Source of the DNA: Arthrobacter sp. ISL-95
Lineage (GTDB): Bacteria; Actinomycetota; Actinomycetes; Actinomycetales; Micrococcaceae
Direction of reading: 5' to 3'
Assembly: GCF_018613695.1 (NCBI RefSeq)
Contig: NZ_JAGGPR010000003.1
Location: 334,372-398,371, forward strand
Length of the DNA: 64,000 bases
Position 1 is the stretch's first letter. Each line of letters opens with the position of its first letter. A program made the position numbers and the translations under genes. Shown here piece by piece: positions 53,612 through 64,000 of this stretch. The notes under the pieces were generated by a model that was not told where the DNA came from, did no database searches, and saw only the letters and a list, made by a program, of their open reading frames with translations.

Positions 53612-54909
53612 GCCAAGTGCTCCTGGACACGCTGTACGTACCAGTTGATGAATGCCTCCACCTGGTACTCGCTCTTCATGTACGGGCCGGGCTCATAGGC
53701 AGGGCTGCCGGCGCCGGTCTGGCATAGCTCCACGAACGCCTTGTCCTGGAGGTTGGTCTGCTTCCAGGTGTAGGTGAGCTTCTCCAAGTCGTAGTCCACG
53801 CCTTCAACGGCGTCGTCAGCAACGAGCCATGTGGTGCGCACCAAAGACTGGTGTTCGTTGATGGGGAAGACACCGAACGTGATGACGTGGTCGCTCTGGA
53901 AGTGGAACCAGCTGTTGGGCTGCAGGTGCATCGAGCAGCGGCCCAAGCGGAAGTCCCGCAGGTCGCCGAGCAGCTTCTTGGAAAGCCTGCGACCATCGGC
54001 AGAGAACGATTCGCCCTCGCCGTCCAGCGATTCACGTGAGATGCGGATTCCTGCAATACGGGTATCGAGCTCCTCCACCACCTCGTAGGGAAGGCCATAG
54101 CGGCGGCAACGCTCCTCGAGTGAGGACTGCGCTTCCTTGTTGCGGTCCCATACTTCCTCGAGGTGGGCCGGAATCAGGCCCTCCGTCAGGCCCCACGTGG
54201 GGAAGAGGGAACAGGCGAGCTCAGGGTGGCCATCGCAGTGATAGCACTCGCGGTTGTTCTCCATCACGAGCTTCCAGTTGCCCTCTTCAATGATGTTCTG
54301 CTGGTAAGCAATCTTCGTCTTGGAGAGGTCGTGGGGCGCGAGGTACGGCTCGAAGATCTTGGAAGTTTCGTCAAAATCTGCCGGCGGCTCGTCTGCGATG
54401 CACACGAAGATAAGTCCGGCCACCACGCGGCTGTGGGCGCGCTTGAGGCCGAAGCAGCCTTTGTCGAACTTCGTCTCTCCCGGCGCAGAGGCGTGGATCA
54501 GGTTGCCTTCAGGGGAGTACGTCCAGGAGTGGTAGCCGCACACCAGGTTTCCTGTTGATCCGGCAGCTTCGGTCAGGACGCGGGCGCCGCGGTGGCGGCA
54601 GACGTTGTGCAGGACGTTCACGCCGCCGTCGTCATTGCGCAGCACGATCAGGGAGTAGGGACCATAGTCGACGGTGACGTAGTCGCCCGGCTCGGGCAGT
54701 TCGGCGATGCTGCCGGCAAAGATCCAATGCTGGCCAAAGATGGCTTCCATGTCGATCTTGAAGATCGTGGCATCTGTGTAGAAAGGCGCATCGAGGGAAA
54801 ATCCCTTGCGCCGGAACTCGAACAACGCGCTGATCTCCGCCAGCTGCTCTGCAGGCAAAGATGAAGCGAGTTTTCCGCGTGAGTTGAGGGGCAAGACTGG
54901 AGCAGACAT
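53608..54909 (-). CDS. gbcA: Glycine betaine monooxygenase, Rieske oxygenase subunit
   Basis: This 433-residue ring-hydroxylating-type oxygenase would demethylate glycine betaine to dimethylglycine and formaldehyde. The Rieske centre is CRHRGARVL with the second half CGYHSWTYSPEG near residues 105-130. The mononuclear iron ligands follow in ENNRECYHCDGHPELACSLF near 215. GGAGG lies 8 bases before ATG. It is coupled to gbcB, divergent from a LysR gene, and 4.2 kb from the dimethylglycine oxidase that would use its product. Carnitine or stachydrine oxygenases are related alternatives. Confidence 0.85.
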   Translation of the reverse strand: MSAPVLPLNSRGKLASSLPAEQLAEISALFEFRRKGFSLDAPFYTDATIFKIDMEAIFGQHWIFAGSIAELPEPGDYVTVDYGPYSLIVLRNDDGGVNVLHNVCRHRGARVLTEAAGSTGNLVCGYHSWTYSPEGNLIHASAPGETKFDKGCFGLKRAHSRVVAGLIFVCIADEPPADFDETSKIFEPYLAPHDLSKTKIAYQQNIIEEGNWKLVMENNRECYHCDGHPELACSLFPTWGLTEGLIPAHLEEVWDRNKEAQSSLEERCRRYGLPYEVVEELDTRIAGIRISRESLDGEGESFSADGRRLSKKLLGDLRDFRLGRCSMHLQPNSWFHFQSDHVITFGVFPINEHQSLVRTTWLVADDAVEGVDYDLEKLTYTWKQTNLQDKAFVELCQTGAGSPAYEPGPYMKSEYQVEAFINWYVQRVQEHLA

Positions 54910-55071
54910 ATGTTTTCCTCCCGGGAGGCGTGGGTCAGAGTGTGTTTCGTGGGGAGCACTGCTGCGTTGGGTGCGAGCGGCGTTGTCGAAAACCTTATAG
55001 TCATGAGATTAGGGATCATTGAACCGCAACAAAAGCGCAAGATTCAGAAGATAACCGTGCACAATGGGTGC

Positions 55072-56004
55072 ATGATCGATGCGAGACTCATCACACTTCG
55101 GGTATTTGCCCGCTGCGGCACCATTGGCGCCACAGCAGAGCTCACCGGCTACTCCCCTTCCGCTGTCTCCGCACAGCTGCGGGAGCTCCAGCGCATGCTG
55201 GGAATGCAGCTGCTGACCAAGGACGGACGGGGCGTGCGGCTGACCGCCACGGGCCGCTTTCTTGTGGCTGGCTCGGACACCCTTATTGCCGAATGGGAGA
55301 GCCTGCGCGCGGCAGCAATGGAGGCCGGCGATCAGGTGCAGTCACATTTTGGGCTCGGCGGATTCTCCACCGCGGCCGCCCAGTTGCTGGCCCCGCTGGC
55401 AGCCACCCTGCGCTCCACACGCCCCCAGCTGGAGGTGCAGGTCCTCGAAGCGAATCCAGCCCGATGCTTCGACTTGCTGGTTGCCGAGCGCATCGATCTT
55501 GCGGTGATTGTTGCCATGCAGTCCGACACCTACGTTGAGGACGATCCCCGGTTCGAACAGACGGTTCTGCTCGATGATCCCCTGGATGTGATCATTCCTG
55601 CCAACCACCGCTTGGCGTCGCGGGAAACGGTAACCCTCGAAGAGCTCGCATCGGAACCGTGGATCACCGAATCCGCGGGATCCACGTACCACGCCCTCTT
55701 CACAGCGGCTTTCACGGCTGTTGGAGTGACACCGCGCATTGCCCATGAGGCCGTTGAGTGGGAAACCCAAATTGCTTTTGTGGGTGCGGGGCTCGGCGTG
55801 GGCTTGCTGCCGCGACTGGCACCCCTGCATAGTCCCGAGAATGTGGTCCGGCTACGCATTACGGGCAAAGGGAAGCCTGCACGCCGCATTGTGGCAGCCG
55901 TGCGCAGGGGCAGCATCGCGTCGCCCTTGATCCAGGAGTCGCTCGCCATCCTTCAGGCGAGCGCTCACCGGATCCTCACGGCCCGCCCCGACGACGACCG
56001 CTGA
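55072..56004 (+). CDS. LysR-family transcriptional regulator
   Basis: This 310-residue regulator has an N-terminal helix-turn-helix (LITLRVFARCGTIGATAELT, then YSPSAVSAQLRELQRMLG) and a type 2 periplasmic-binding sensor domain (FGLGGFSTAAAQLLAPLAAT; AGSTYHALFTAAF). It is divergent from gbcA with 162 bases between the starts, the normal arrangement for control of the neighbour. ATG 55072 follows CACAAT by 6 bases with no ribosome site, so the mRNA may be leaderless. The effector could be betaine or dimethylglycine (inference). Confidence 0.85.
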   Translation: MIDARLITLRVFARCGTIGATAELTGYSPSAVSAQLRELQRMLGMQLLTKDGRGVRLTATGRFLVAGSDTLIAEWESLRAAAMEAGDQVQSHFGLGGFSTAAAQLLAPLAATLRSTRPQLEVQVLEANPARCFDLLVAERIDLAVIVAMQSDTYVEDDPRFEQTVLLDDPLDVIIPANHRLASRETVTLEELASEPWITESAGSTYHALFTAAFTAVGVTPRIAHEAVEWETQIAFVGAGLGVGLLPRLAPLHSPENVVRLRITGKGKPARRIVAAVRRGSIASPLIQESLAILQASAHRILTARPDDDR

Positions 56005-56030
56005 GCGCCGCCCAGGGACGACTTATCTCC

Positions 56031-56255
56031 TCAGGCCCAGACCTGGTAGCCCGTCGACTTGTCGAACAGCCTCCTGGTGGAGAGTCCCTCTGCTGCGATC
56101 CAGAGCACCGAATCATCATCCGCAGCCTGCTCCACCACCCCGGTGAGAACGTGATGATCGAGCAACCACACCTCTACCGTATGGCCGATCAGCTGGGCCC
56201 AGTCCTTTCGGAGGCCACGGCCGTGGACGGTTCTGACGAGAGCAAGGTCCGTCAT
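56031..56255 (-). CDS. Small protein of unknown function
   Basis: This 74-residue protein is rich in beta-type segments: GHTVEVWLLDHHVLTGVVEQ and DDSVLWIAAEGLSTRRLFDK, suggesting a small Sm-like or SH3-like barrel. It begins 5 bases after the pdxS stop in the same direction and is probably co-transcribed with it. No family was recognised. PdxT, the usual pdxS partner, is not similar to it. Confidence 0.6.
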   Translation of the reverse strand: MTDLALVRTVHGRGLRKDWAQLIGHTVEVWLLDHHVLTGVVEQAADDDSVLWIAAEGLSTRRLFDKSTGYQVWA

Positions 56256-56260
56256 TCGCT

Positions 56261-57208
56261 CTACCAGCCGCGCTCGGCGAGGCGGTGGGGTTGGGGGATG
56301 TCGCCTACGTTGATGCCCACCATGGCTTCGCCGAGTCCGCGGGAGACTTTGGCAATGACATCGGGGTCGTCGTAATAGGCAGTGGCGTTGACGACGGCGG
56401 CGGCTCGCTCTGCGGGGTTGCCGGACTTGAAGATACCCGAGCCAACGAATACGCCGTCGGCGCCGAGCTGCATCATCATCGCAGCATCAGCCGGGGTCGC
56501 GATGCCACCGGCGGTGAACAGGACCACGGGGAGCTTGCCGGTAGCGGCAACTTCCTTGACCAGTTCGTAGGGGGCCTGCAGTTCTTTGGCCGCAACGTAG
56601 AGCTCGTCCTCGGGAAGGGCTGCGAGCTTGGCGATCTCGGAACGGATCTTGCGCATGTGGCCGGTGGCGTTGGAAACATCGCCGGTACCGGCTTCACCCT
56701 TGGACCGGATCATGGCCGCGCCCTCGTTGATGCGGCGCAGGGCCTCACCGAGGTTGGTGGCACCACAAACAAAGGGAACCGTGAAGTTCCACTTGTCGAT
56801 GTGGTTGATGTAGTCGGCCGGGGTCAGGACCTCGGACTCGTCGATGTAGTCCACACCGAGGGACTGCAGGACCTGGGCTTCAACGAAGTGGCCGATGCGG
56901 GCTTTGGCCATGACCGGGATAGACACGGCGGCGATGATCGCATCGATCATGTCAGGATCGGACATGCGGGAGACGCCGCCCTGGGCGCGGATATCGGCCG
57001 GGACGCGCTCGAGCGCCATGACAGCGACGGCACCGGCATCCTCGGCGATGCGGGCCTGCTCGACGTTGACGACGTCCATGATGACGCCGCCCTTGAGCAT
57101 CTCCGCCATGCCCCGCTTAACCCGGCTGCTGCCCGTGAGCGGTATGTGTTCGAAAAGGTGAGGTCTTGTAAGCACGCGATACTCCAGGGCTGAAGGCTGT
57201 GATTGCAT
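56261..57208 (-). CDS. pdxS: Pyridoxal 5'-phosphate synthase lyase subunit
   Basis: This 315-residue TIM barrel makes PLP from ribose 5-phosphate, glyceraldehyde 3-phosphate and ammonia. The block [20 protein letters not shown] near residue 27 and the two catalytic lysines in [11 protein letters not shown] and [13 protein letters not shown] are intact. The N-terminus before GSSRVKRG is unusual ([20 protein letters not shown]) and lacks a ribosome site; GTG 57211 and a GTG within RVLTRP are other starts. The normal partner pdxT is absent from the neighbourhood, so ammonia supply or a distant pdxT must serve it. PLP would be needed by the glycine and serine enzymes that act after betaine breakdown. 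Confidence 0.9.
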   Translation of the reverse strand: MQSQPSALEYRVLTRPHLFEHIPLTGSSRVKRGMAEMLKGGVIMDVVNVEQARIAEDAGAVAVMALERVPADIRAQGGVSRMSDPDMIDAIIAAVSIPVMAKARIGHFVEAQVLQSLGVDYIDESEVLTPADYINHIDKWNFTVPFVCGATNLGEALRRINEGAAMIRSKGEAGTGDVSNATGHMRKIRSEIAKLAALPEDELYVAAKELQAPYELVKEVAATGKLPVVLFTAGGIATPADAAMMMQLGADGVFVGSGIFKSGNPAERAAAVVNATAYYDDPDVIAKVSRGLGEAMVGINVGDIPQPHRLAERGW

Positions 57209-57254
57209 CACAAGCGCCCGAATGCAGACCCATGGAAGGGGCCTGATATCCGGG

Positions 57255-57265
57255 TGATATATTAG
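57255..57265. promoter_or_regulatory. GntR-type operator-like motif upstream of pdxS
   Basis: TGATATATTAG (57255-57265) is the exact reverse complement of CTAATATATCA found upstream of purU at 58082-58092. It lies 47-57 bases before the pdxS start and downstream of the gntR stop. Confidence 0.45.
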
Positions 57266-57325
57266 TTGGAGTCTTCAGTATGCAATCACCGGGACACGGA
57301 GTCAACAGCGATATTCAGGCCGAAA

Positions 57326-58006
57326 CTAGGCCGCGAAAAGCGCCTGACGCACAGCGTGCTCGAAGCCGCTGACGTGGACACGGGCCAGCTCGGCGGCCTT
57401 GTCCTCTTCGCCGTCAATGACCGCCCTTAGCAAATCCAGGTGCTCACGCACGTGGTGCTCAAGCTCCGGTAGCCGATCCAGGACCATGCACCAGATCCGC
57501 GTGGCCAGGTTGTCGTAGCGAATCAGGATGTCCTCAAGGTGCGGGTTGGCAGCCGCCGCATAGATTCCCCGGTGAACGCTGGCGTCCAGCCGCAAAGTTT
57601 CAACCACCGTGGCTGCGTTGACGTCAAAGTCCTCCACTGCGCGCATCACTTCACGCAGGTGTTCTTTGGTGGCAGCAGAAGCAACCCGCGCTGCCCTTGC
57701 GGCCGCAAGGGGTTCCAATTGCGCCCGGATCTCGGAGATGAAGGCGAGGTCGGTTACTTCCACGCGGGTGGCAAACGTGCCCCGCCTCGAATAGGTAATG
57801 ACCAGCCGGTCCAACTCCAGGCGCTTGAGAGCTTCGCGCACCGGCGTCCGGCCGATCTCCAAGTCCTTGGCCAACTGATCGTCGTTGAGGAGGTCGCCTG
57901 GTTTGATGTCCAACATCAAGAGGCGATCCCGGAGGCGTTCGTAGGCGATGTCAGCCAAAGACTTCTTTGCGTCTTCACCGGCGATTGCCAGAGTTCCAAA
58001 AGCCAT
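57326..58006 (-). CDS. GntR-family (FCD-type) transcriptional regulator
   Basis: This regulator is about 226 residues. The winged helix (LADIAYERLRDRLLMLDIKPG, then DLEIGRTPVREALKRLELDR) is followed by the all-helical FCD ligand domain with the metal-type residues in RLDASVHRGIYAAAANP and EHLDLLRAVIDG. AGGAG lies 8 bases before the ATG at 58006. It is divergent from purU, and an 11-bp AT-rich motif lies upstream of both purU and pdxS, so it may control both. The likely ligand is an acid intermediate such as dimethylglycine, sarcosine or formate (inference). Confidence 0.85.
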   Translation of the reverse strand: MAFGTLAIAGEDAKKSLADIAYERLRDRLLMLDIKPGDLLNDDQLAKDLEIGRTPVREALKRLELDRLVITYSRRGTFATRVEVTDLAFISEIRAQLEPLAAARAARVASAATKEHLREVMRAVEDFDVNAATVVETLRLDASVHRGIYAAAANPHLEDILIRYDNLATRIWCMVLDRLPELEHHVREHLDLLRAVIDGEEDKAAELARVHVSGFEHAVRQALFAA

Positions 58007-58041
58007 AGCGTCATCTCCTGTCTTCACAACCAAAAAACCTA

Positions 58042-58122
58042 TTGACCTGCCTGAGTCACCAGTATACGCTGAATCCCAATCCTAATATATCAGTTCAGGA
58101 CCCAGGAATATATCTAAAGGAG
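58042..58122 (+). promoter_or_regulatory. purU operon promoter with GntR-type operator
   Basis: TTGACC (58042-58047), 17 bases and TACGCT (58065-58070) form a promoter. Just downstream, near the expected transcription start, the near-palindrome CTAATATATCAG (58082-58093) repeats the motif found before pdxS. A related AATATATCT follows at 58107-58115. The ribosome site AAAGGAGGAG precedes purU. Confidence 0.55.
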
Positions 58123-58127
58123 GAGAC

Positions 58128-59042
58128 ATGACCCTCGTGGCGACAGACTCACCAGTAAGCACACTGCCGAAGCCCGAATTGCTCAAAGAAGAGCAAGCAC
58201 AGAAGTTCGTACTCACATTGTCGTGCGTCGAGCGCGCCGGGATTGTTCAGGCAGTTACCACCTTCCTTTACGAGCGCGGTTTCAACATTGAAGAGCACCA
58301 GCAGTTCGACGACGGCCTCCGCCAGACGCTGCACCTGCGGACGGCTTTCTCCGGCCCGCTGTCCTACTCCCCGGAGCGGCTTGAAGAGGAATTCAGCGCA
58401 ATTGCTGACCGCTTCGAGATGAAGTTCAGCTTCCATGACCAAACCAAGAAGCGGGTTCTGGTGATGGTGTCCAAGTTCGGGCACTGCCTGAACGATCTCA
58501 TCTTCCGGTGGCGCGGTGGCAGCCTGGGCGGTGACCTCGTAGTGGTCGCCTCCAACCATGAGACCCACCGCGCCATGGCTGAAGCGGCCGGCCTGCCCTT
58601 CGTCTACATTCCTGTTACCCCGGATACCAAGGCAGAGGCCGAACAGCGGCTCCTGGACCTGGTGGAGGAGTACAACGTGGACCTCGTAGTTCTGGCACGG
58701 TACATGCAGGTCCTTTCGGACGATTTGTGCCGCGCTCTTGAAGGACGCGCCATCAATATCCACCACTCGTTCCTGCCGGGATTCAAGGGCGCCCGCCCCT
58801 ACCACCAGGCCTATGACCGCGGCGTGAAGCTGGTGGGCGCAACTGCGCACTACGTCACCGCGGACCTGGATGAGGGACCGATCATCGAGCAGGAAGTCAT
58901 CCGCGTCGATCACAGCTACGGTCCCAACACCCTCTCAACCGTGGGCCAGGACGCCGAAGCTCTGGCGCTGTCCCGCGCCGTCAGGTGGCACTGCGAGCAC
59001 CGCGTGCTGCTGGACCAGACCAGCACAGTGGTTTTCCGCTAA
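58128..59042 (+). CDS. purU: Formyltetrahydrofolate deformylase
   Basis: This 304-residue enzyme hydrolyses 10-formyl-THF to formate and THF. The N-terminal ACT domain begins FVLTLSCVERAGIVQAVTTF. The formyltransferase domain has the catalytic Asn/His in GRAINIHHSFLPGFKGARPY and the Asp in YVTADLDEGPIIEQEVIRV. It heads a rightward C1 operon before dimethylglycine oxidase, so its job here is to release methyl-derived carbon as formate and recycle THF. Arthrobacter dimethylglycine clusters are known to carry purU. Confidence 0.94.
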   Translation: MTLVATDSPVSTLPKPELLKEEQAQKFVLTLSCVERAGIVQAVTTFLYERGFNIEEHQQFDDGLRQTLHLRTAFSGPLSYSPERLEEEFSAIADRFEMKFSFHDQTKKRVLVMVSKFGHCLNDLIFRWRGGSLGGDLVVVASNHETHRAMAEAAGLPFVYIPVTPDTKAEAEQRLLDLVEEYNVDLVVLARYMQVLSDDLCRALEGRAINIHHSFLPGFKGARPYHQAYDRGVKLVGATAHYVTADLDEGPIIEQEVIRVDHSYGPNTLSTVGQDAEALALSRAVRWHCEHRVLLDQTSTVVFR

Positions 59043-61592
<2,550 letters not shown>

Positions 61593-61638
61593 CACCCCGC
61601 GCAGGGCACCTTGATGCCTGCGTAGCCACCAAGGGCAC

Positions 61639-61682
61639 ACGGCCCGGACCCTCCCCCCTCGCAATGAGAGGGTCCGGGCCGT
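61639..61682 (+). terminator. Strong hairpin between dmgO and fchA
   Basis: A perfect 15-bp stem pairs ACGGCCCGGACCCTC (61639-61653) with GAGGGTCCGGGCCGT (61668-61682). It is followed only by TGCTTTACC, so the T run is weak. It lies 47 bases after dmgO and before fchA, inside what is otherwise one operon. Confidence 0.7.
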
Positions 61683-61735
61683 TGCTTTACCGCTTCCTTC
61701 AGTCAGCCTTCTTCTTCAGTCAGCCAGGAAGACCC

Positions 61736-62362
61736 ATGATCAGTTCAGAAACCATCAATGATTACCTCTCCAGGCTTGCTTCACGTCAGCCCACCCCCGG
61801 TGGAGGCGCGGCCGCAGCGCTGCATGCTGCCCAGGGTGCTGCCTTGGTAGCCATGGTGGCCAGGTACACCACCGGCGCAAAGTATGAGGAACATGCCGCA
61901 CTGGTCACCCGGATCACCAGCGCCGCCGATCACCTGATCGTTGAGTCCCTGCGTCTCGCAGACGCCGATGAGCACGCCTTTCAGTCCGTGATCGACTCCT
62001 ACAAGCTTCCGTCGGAAACCGACGAACTCAAGGCCGTAAAAACGGCAGCAATCCAGGAAGCCCTGGTCCAGGCAGCCCATACTCCCGCGCAGCTGATCAA
62101 GGTTGCCGGTGAAGTGGTGGAACTTGCCACCGAACTTTTTGATGTGGCCAACCCCAATGTCATCAGCGACGTCGCCGCTGCCGCCGACGCAGCGCGCGCC
62201 GCCGCCACAACAGCCCGGGTCAACATCGACATAAACGTCGTCGCCATCAAACACGGCGAAGCCCGTTCCCGCCTGGTGGAGCAGACGGATGGGATTGAGG
62301 ACAAAGTGGTTCTCGCCGCCGATGCCCTGGTGAAGCGTGTCCGCGAAAGGATCCTCTCATGA
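61736..62362 (+). CDS. fchA: Methenyltetrahydrofolate cyclohydrolase (formiminotransferase-cyclodeaminase-like)
   Basis: This 208-residue protein has the family start TINDYLSRLASRQPTPGGGA, ALVAMVARYTTG and a long helical C-terminus with ANPNVISDVAAAADAAR. In methylotrophs FchA hydrolyses methenyl-THF to 10-formyl-THF. AGGAAG precedes ATG 61736; a frame opening earlier crosses the terminator hairpin. It overlaps folD by an ATGA. It supplies the cyclohydrolase step that the downstream FolD seems unable to carry out. Confidence 0.88.
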   Translation: MISSETINDYLSRLASRQPTPGGGAAAALHAAQGAALVAMVARYTTGAKYEEHAALVTRITSAADHLIVESLRLADADEHAFQSVIDSYKLPSETDELKAVKTAAIQEALVQAAHTPAQLIKVAGEVVELATELFDVANPNVISDVAAAADAARAAATTARVNIDINVVAIKHGEARSRLVEQTDGIEDKVVLAADALVKRVRERILS

Positions 62363-63243
62363 GCACCGCAATGCTATCCGGCAAGCCGCTCGCTGCCCTC
62401 ATCCAGAAGCGGGCCCACGAGGAGACCGCCCTCCTGGATGATGAAGGCCTCCGACCGGTCCTGGCAGTTGTTGTTGCAACGGACGACGAATCCACGCACT
62501 GGTATGTACGGTCCATTGAGCGTGCCGCAGGGCGCGCAGGTATCGGTTGCCGGATCATCGACCTTGGCCACGACGCCACAGAACAAGTGCTGGCCAGTGT
62601 CCTGGCGGACCTCAGCGCGGAACCCACCGTCCACGGCATCATCCTCCAAACTCCCCTGCCGGCCGCCGTCCGCGCTGACCGGTTGGTAGGCCTCATCGCC
62701 CCGGAAAAGGACATCGACGGCGCCAATCCCCTCAGCCTCGGCCGTTTGGCTGTGGGGCAGCCCGCCTTTGCACCCGCTACTGCCCAGGCTGTGGTGGAGC
62801 TGCTGGACCACTTCCAGATCCCGGTTGCAGGACGGAACGTGGCCGTCGTCGGGCGTTCCGCCGTGGTGGGCAAGCCGCTGTCCCTGCTCCTCCTCGAGAA
62901 GGACGCCACCGTCACTATCTGCCATTCCAAGTCCGGACCGCTGGAACGCTACACCCGGCCGGCCGACGTCGTGGTTGTTGCCGCCGGGCGGACCGGGCTG
63001 CTGAAAGGTAGCCACGTCTCGCCGGAGGCGGTAGTGATCGACGTCGGCACGAACGTCCTGCCCGATGGTTCCCTGGTGGGAGATGTTGACGAAGCCAGCG
63101 TCACCGGCGTTGCGGCCGGGTTGAGTCCTGTCCCGGGAGGCGTAGGATCAGTGACCACTGCGCTCCTGCTGCTGCACACCGTGGAAGCCGCCCGGCAGCA
63201 ATCCCGAACCACGCTGCTCACTGCTTCCACTTCCCGGATCTGA
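62359..63243 (+). CDS. folD: Methylenetetrahydrofolate dehydrogenase, FolD type without the cyclohydrolase lysine
   Basis: This 294-residue protein is FolD-like, with HGIILQTPLPAAV, APEKDIDGANPLSLGRL and AVVGRSAVVGKPLSLLLLEK with TVTICHS. It oxidises methylene-THF to methenyl-THF. In normal FolD the motif Y-V-x-x-K-x-K contains the lysine essential for cyclohydrolase (Lys56 of human MTHFD1). Here the motif is YVRSIER, with Ile in place of that Lys. The usual PCTP before helix E is also changed to PATA. It is therefore predicted to be a dehydrogenase only, paired with FchA, whose gene overlaps it. Confidence 0.9.
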   Translation: MSTAMLSGKPLAALIQKRAHEETALLDDEGLRPVLAVVVATDDESTHWYVRSIERAAGRAGIGCRIIDLGHDATEQVLASVLADLSAEPTVHGIILQTPLPAAVRADRLVGLIAPEKDIDGANPLSLGRLAVGQPAFAPATAQAVVELLDHFQIPVAGRNVAVVGRSAVVGKPLSLLLLEKDATVTICHSKSGPLERYTRPADVVVVAAGRTGLLKGSHVSPEAVVIDVGTNVLPDGSLVGDVDEASVTGVAAGLSPVPGGVGSVTTALLLLHTVEAARQQSRTTLLTASTSRI

Positions 63244-63254
63244 AGGGGTTCCCC

Positions 63255-64000
63255 ATGCATTCCAAAGCTCCACGCGAGAACATTGACGAGTCAAAGCTGA
63301 CCGTCACCAAACCCAAGACCAAGGCCGTAGGCATCCCCGCTGTTGCCAATGCCCTGAAAATTTCGCTGGAACAGATGGGACCGCTGCGGAGCGTCCAAAC
63401 CCTTTTGGCCGTGAATCAGCTGGACGGGTTCGACTGCATGGGATGCGCGTGGCCCGAGCATGAGAAGCGCAATGCGGCAGAGTTCTGCGAGAACGGCGCC
63501 AAGGCAGTGGCCGAGGAAGCCACACGTCGCCGGGTCACGCCGGAGTTCTTTGCCCACCACTCCGTTGCCGAGCTCAAGACCCGCGACGACTTTTGGCTGG
63601 GGCAGCAAGGCCGGATCACGCACCCGATGTTCCTCGATGAAGGCGCAACGCATTATAGGGCCGTTGGCTGGGACGAGGCCTATGACCTCATGGCCGAGGA
63701 ACTGCGGGGCATGGACCACCCCGATCAAGCGGTGTTCTACACCTCGGGCCGGACCTCGAATGAGGCAGCATTCGTCTACCAGCTCCTGGTGCGGGGCATT
63801 GGTACCAACAACCTCCCGGACTGCTCCAACATGTGCCATGAATCCTCGGGCTCGGCGCTGGTGGAAACCATCGGCATTGGCAAGGGTTCGGTCAGCCTGA
63901 CTGACCTGGAAACGGCGTCGCTGATTTTCGTGGCCGGGCAGAACCCCGGCACCAACCACCCGCGCATGCTTAGCGCGTTGGAGAAGGCGAAGAAGAACGG
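63255..64000 (+). CDS. FdhF/YdeP-family molybdopterin oxidoreductase, formate dehydrogenase-like (partial, runs off right edge)
   Basis: The first 248 residues are in the window. An iron-sulfur motif C-x2-C-x13-C occurs near residue 60 (DGFDCMGCAWPEHEK, then AEFC). The Mo-ligand Cys is probably in SNMCHESSGSALVET near 197. The fold is that of molybdopterin dehydrogenases without an N-terminal Tat signal, so it acts in the cytoplasm. AAGGGG lies 6 bases before ATG, 11 bases after folD. It would oxidise the formate released by PurU to CO2, closing the pathway; the family also contains proteins of unknown substrate. Confidence 0.82.
   Translation, partial: MHSKAPRENIDESKLTVTKPKTKAVGIPAVANALKISLEQMGPLRSVQTLLAVNQLDGFDCMGCAWPEHEKRNAAEFCENGAKAVAEEATRRRVTPEFFAHHSVAELKTRDDFWLGQQGRITHPMFLDEGATHYRAVGWDEAYDLMAEELRGMDHPDQAVFYTSGRTSNEAAFVYQLLVRGIGTNNLPDCSNMCHESSGSALVETIGIGKGSVSLTDLETASLIFVAGQNPGTNHPRMLSALEKAKKN

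Noticed and set aside
58034..58127. Possible glycine or folate riboswitch before purU
   Set aside because: The space is taken up by a promoter and an AT-rich operator, and no conserved riboswitch core is seen.

Overview
The window is high-GC DNA with the gene style of a soil actinobacterium, most likely Arthrobacter or Paenarthrobacter. The signs are an 830-residue dimethylglycine oxidase of the Arthrobacter globiformis type, a DUF222/HNH protein, many 4-base ATGA gene overlaps, several promoters that appear to give leaderless mRNAs, and dense LacI/TetR/GntR/PadR regulation. No rRNA, tRNA, CRISPR array or transposase was recognised. The genus is inferred from gene content only.

Region 1 (1-18.0 kb) is a sugar-acid and glycoside locus. 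Reading leftward, uxaC, uxuB and manD turn glucuronate into 2-keto-3-deoxygluconate. They are followed by a gene that fuses a gluconokinase to a family 3 glycoside hydrolase in one frame and runs off the left edge. Next come a LacI regulator and a leftward operon: solute-binding lipoprotein, permease, fused permease-ATPase, ATPase, AP-endonuclease-2-type sugar isomerase and Gfo/Idh/MocA dehydrogenase. A second isomerase/dehydrogenase pair and a second LacI gene follow. Four operator-like sites with the core CAACCG(A/G)TTG tie these units into one probable LacI regulon.

Region 2 (18-24.6 kb) holds nadE, short tandem repeats, a PadR gene with a 32-bp palindromic operator, a TipAS-type MerR regulator, a BetI-like TetR regulator, two unrecognised exported or membrane proteins and a membrane-anchored sulfite-oxidase-type molybdoenzyme.

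Region 3 (24.7-29.6 kb) holds betB, betA and an APC permease, which together would take up choline and oxidise it to glycine betaine. Region 4 (29.6-33.3 kb) holds an acyl-CoA dehydrogenase, an acyl-CoA ligase and a MarR regulator.

Region 5 (33.3-42.8 kb) is a mixed stretch: a DUF222/HNH protein, a frameshifted MFS exporter and a frameshifted XRE regulator that share operator motifs, a two-domain Usp protein, TenA, a broken RibD/DHFR-like gene, a lipoprotein, a VCBS-repeat protein, a GNAT and an SDR remnant. Single-base lesions cluster at 35.3-39.3 kb, which means either local gene decay or indel errors in the assembly.

Region 6 (42.8-52.2 kb) holds a valine-catabolic operon (mmsA, 3-hydroxyisobutyryl-CoA hydrolase, mmsB, enoyl-CoA hydratase), a membrane protein, a photolyase, a small primase-tail-like protein and a glycogen-debranching-type enzyme.

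Region 7 (52.2-64 kb) completes betaine breakdown. A Rieske oxygenase and its reductase (gbcAB) demethylate betaine, dimethylglycine oxidase removes further methyl groups onto tetrahydrofolate, and folD, fchA, purU and a formate-dehydrogenase-like enzyme (cut by the right edge) carry the one-carbon units to formate and CO2. pdxS and a GntR regulator sit between, and the same 11-bp motif lies upstream of both pdxS and purU. The FolD here lacks the lysine needed for cyclohydrolase activity, which fits its pairing with FchA.
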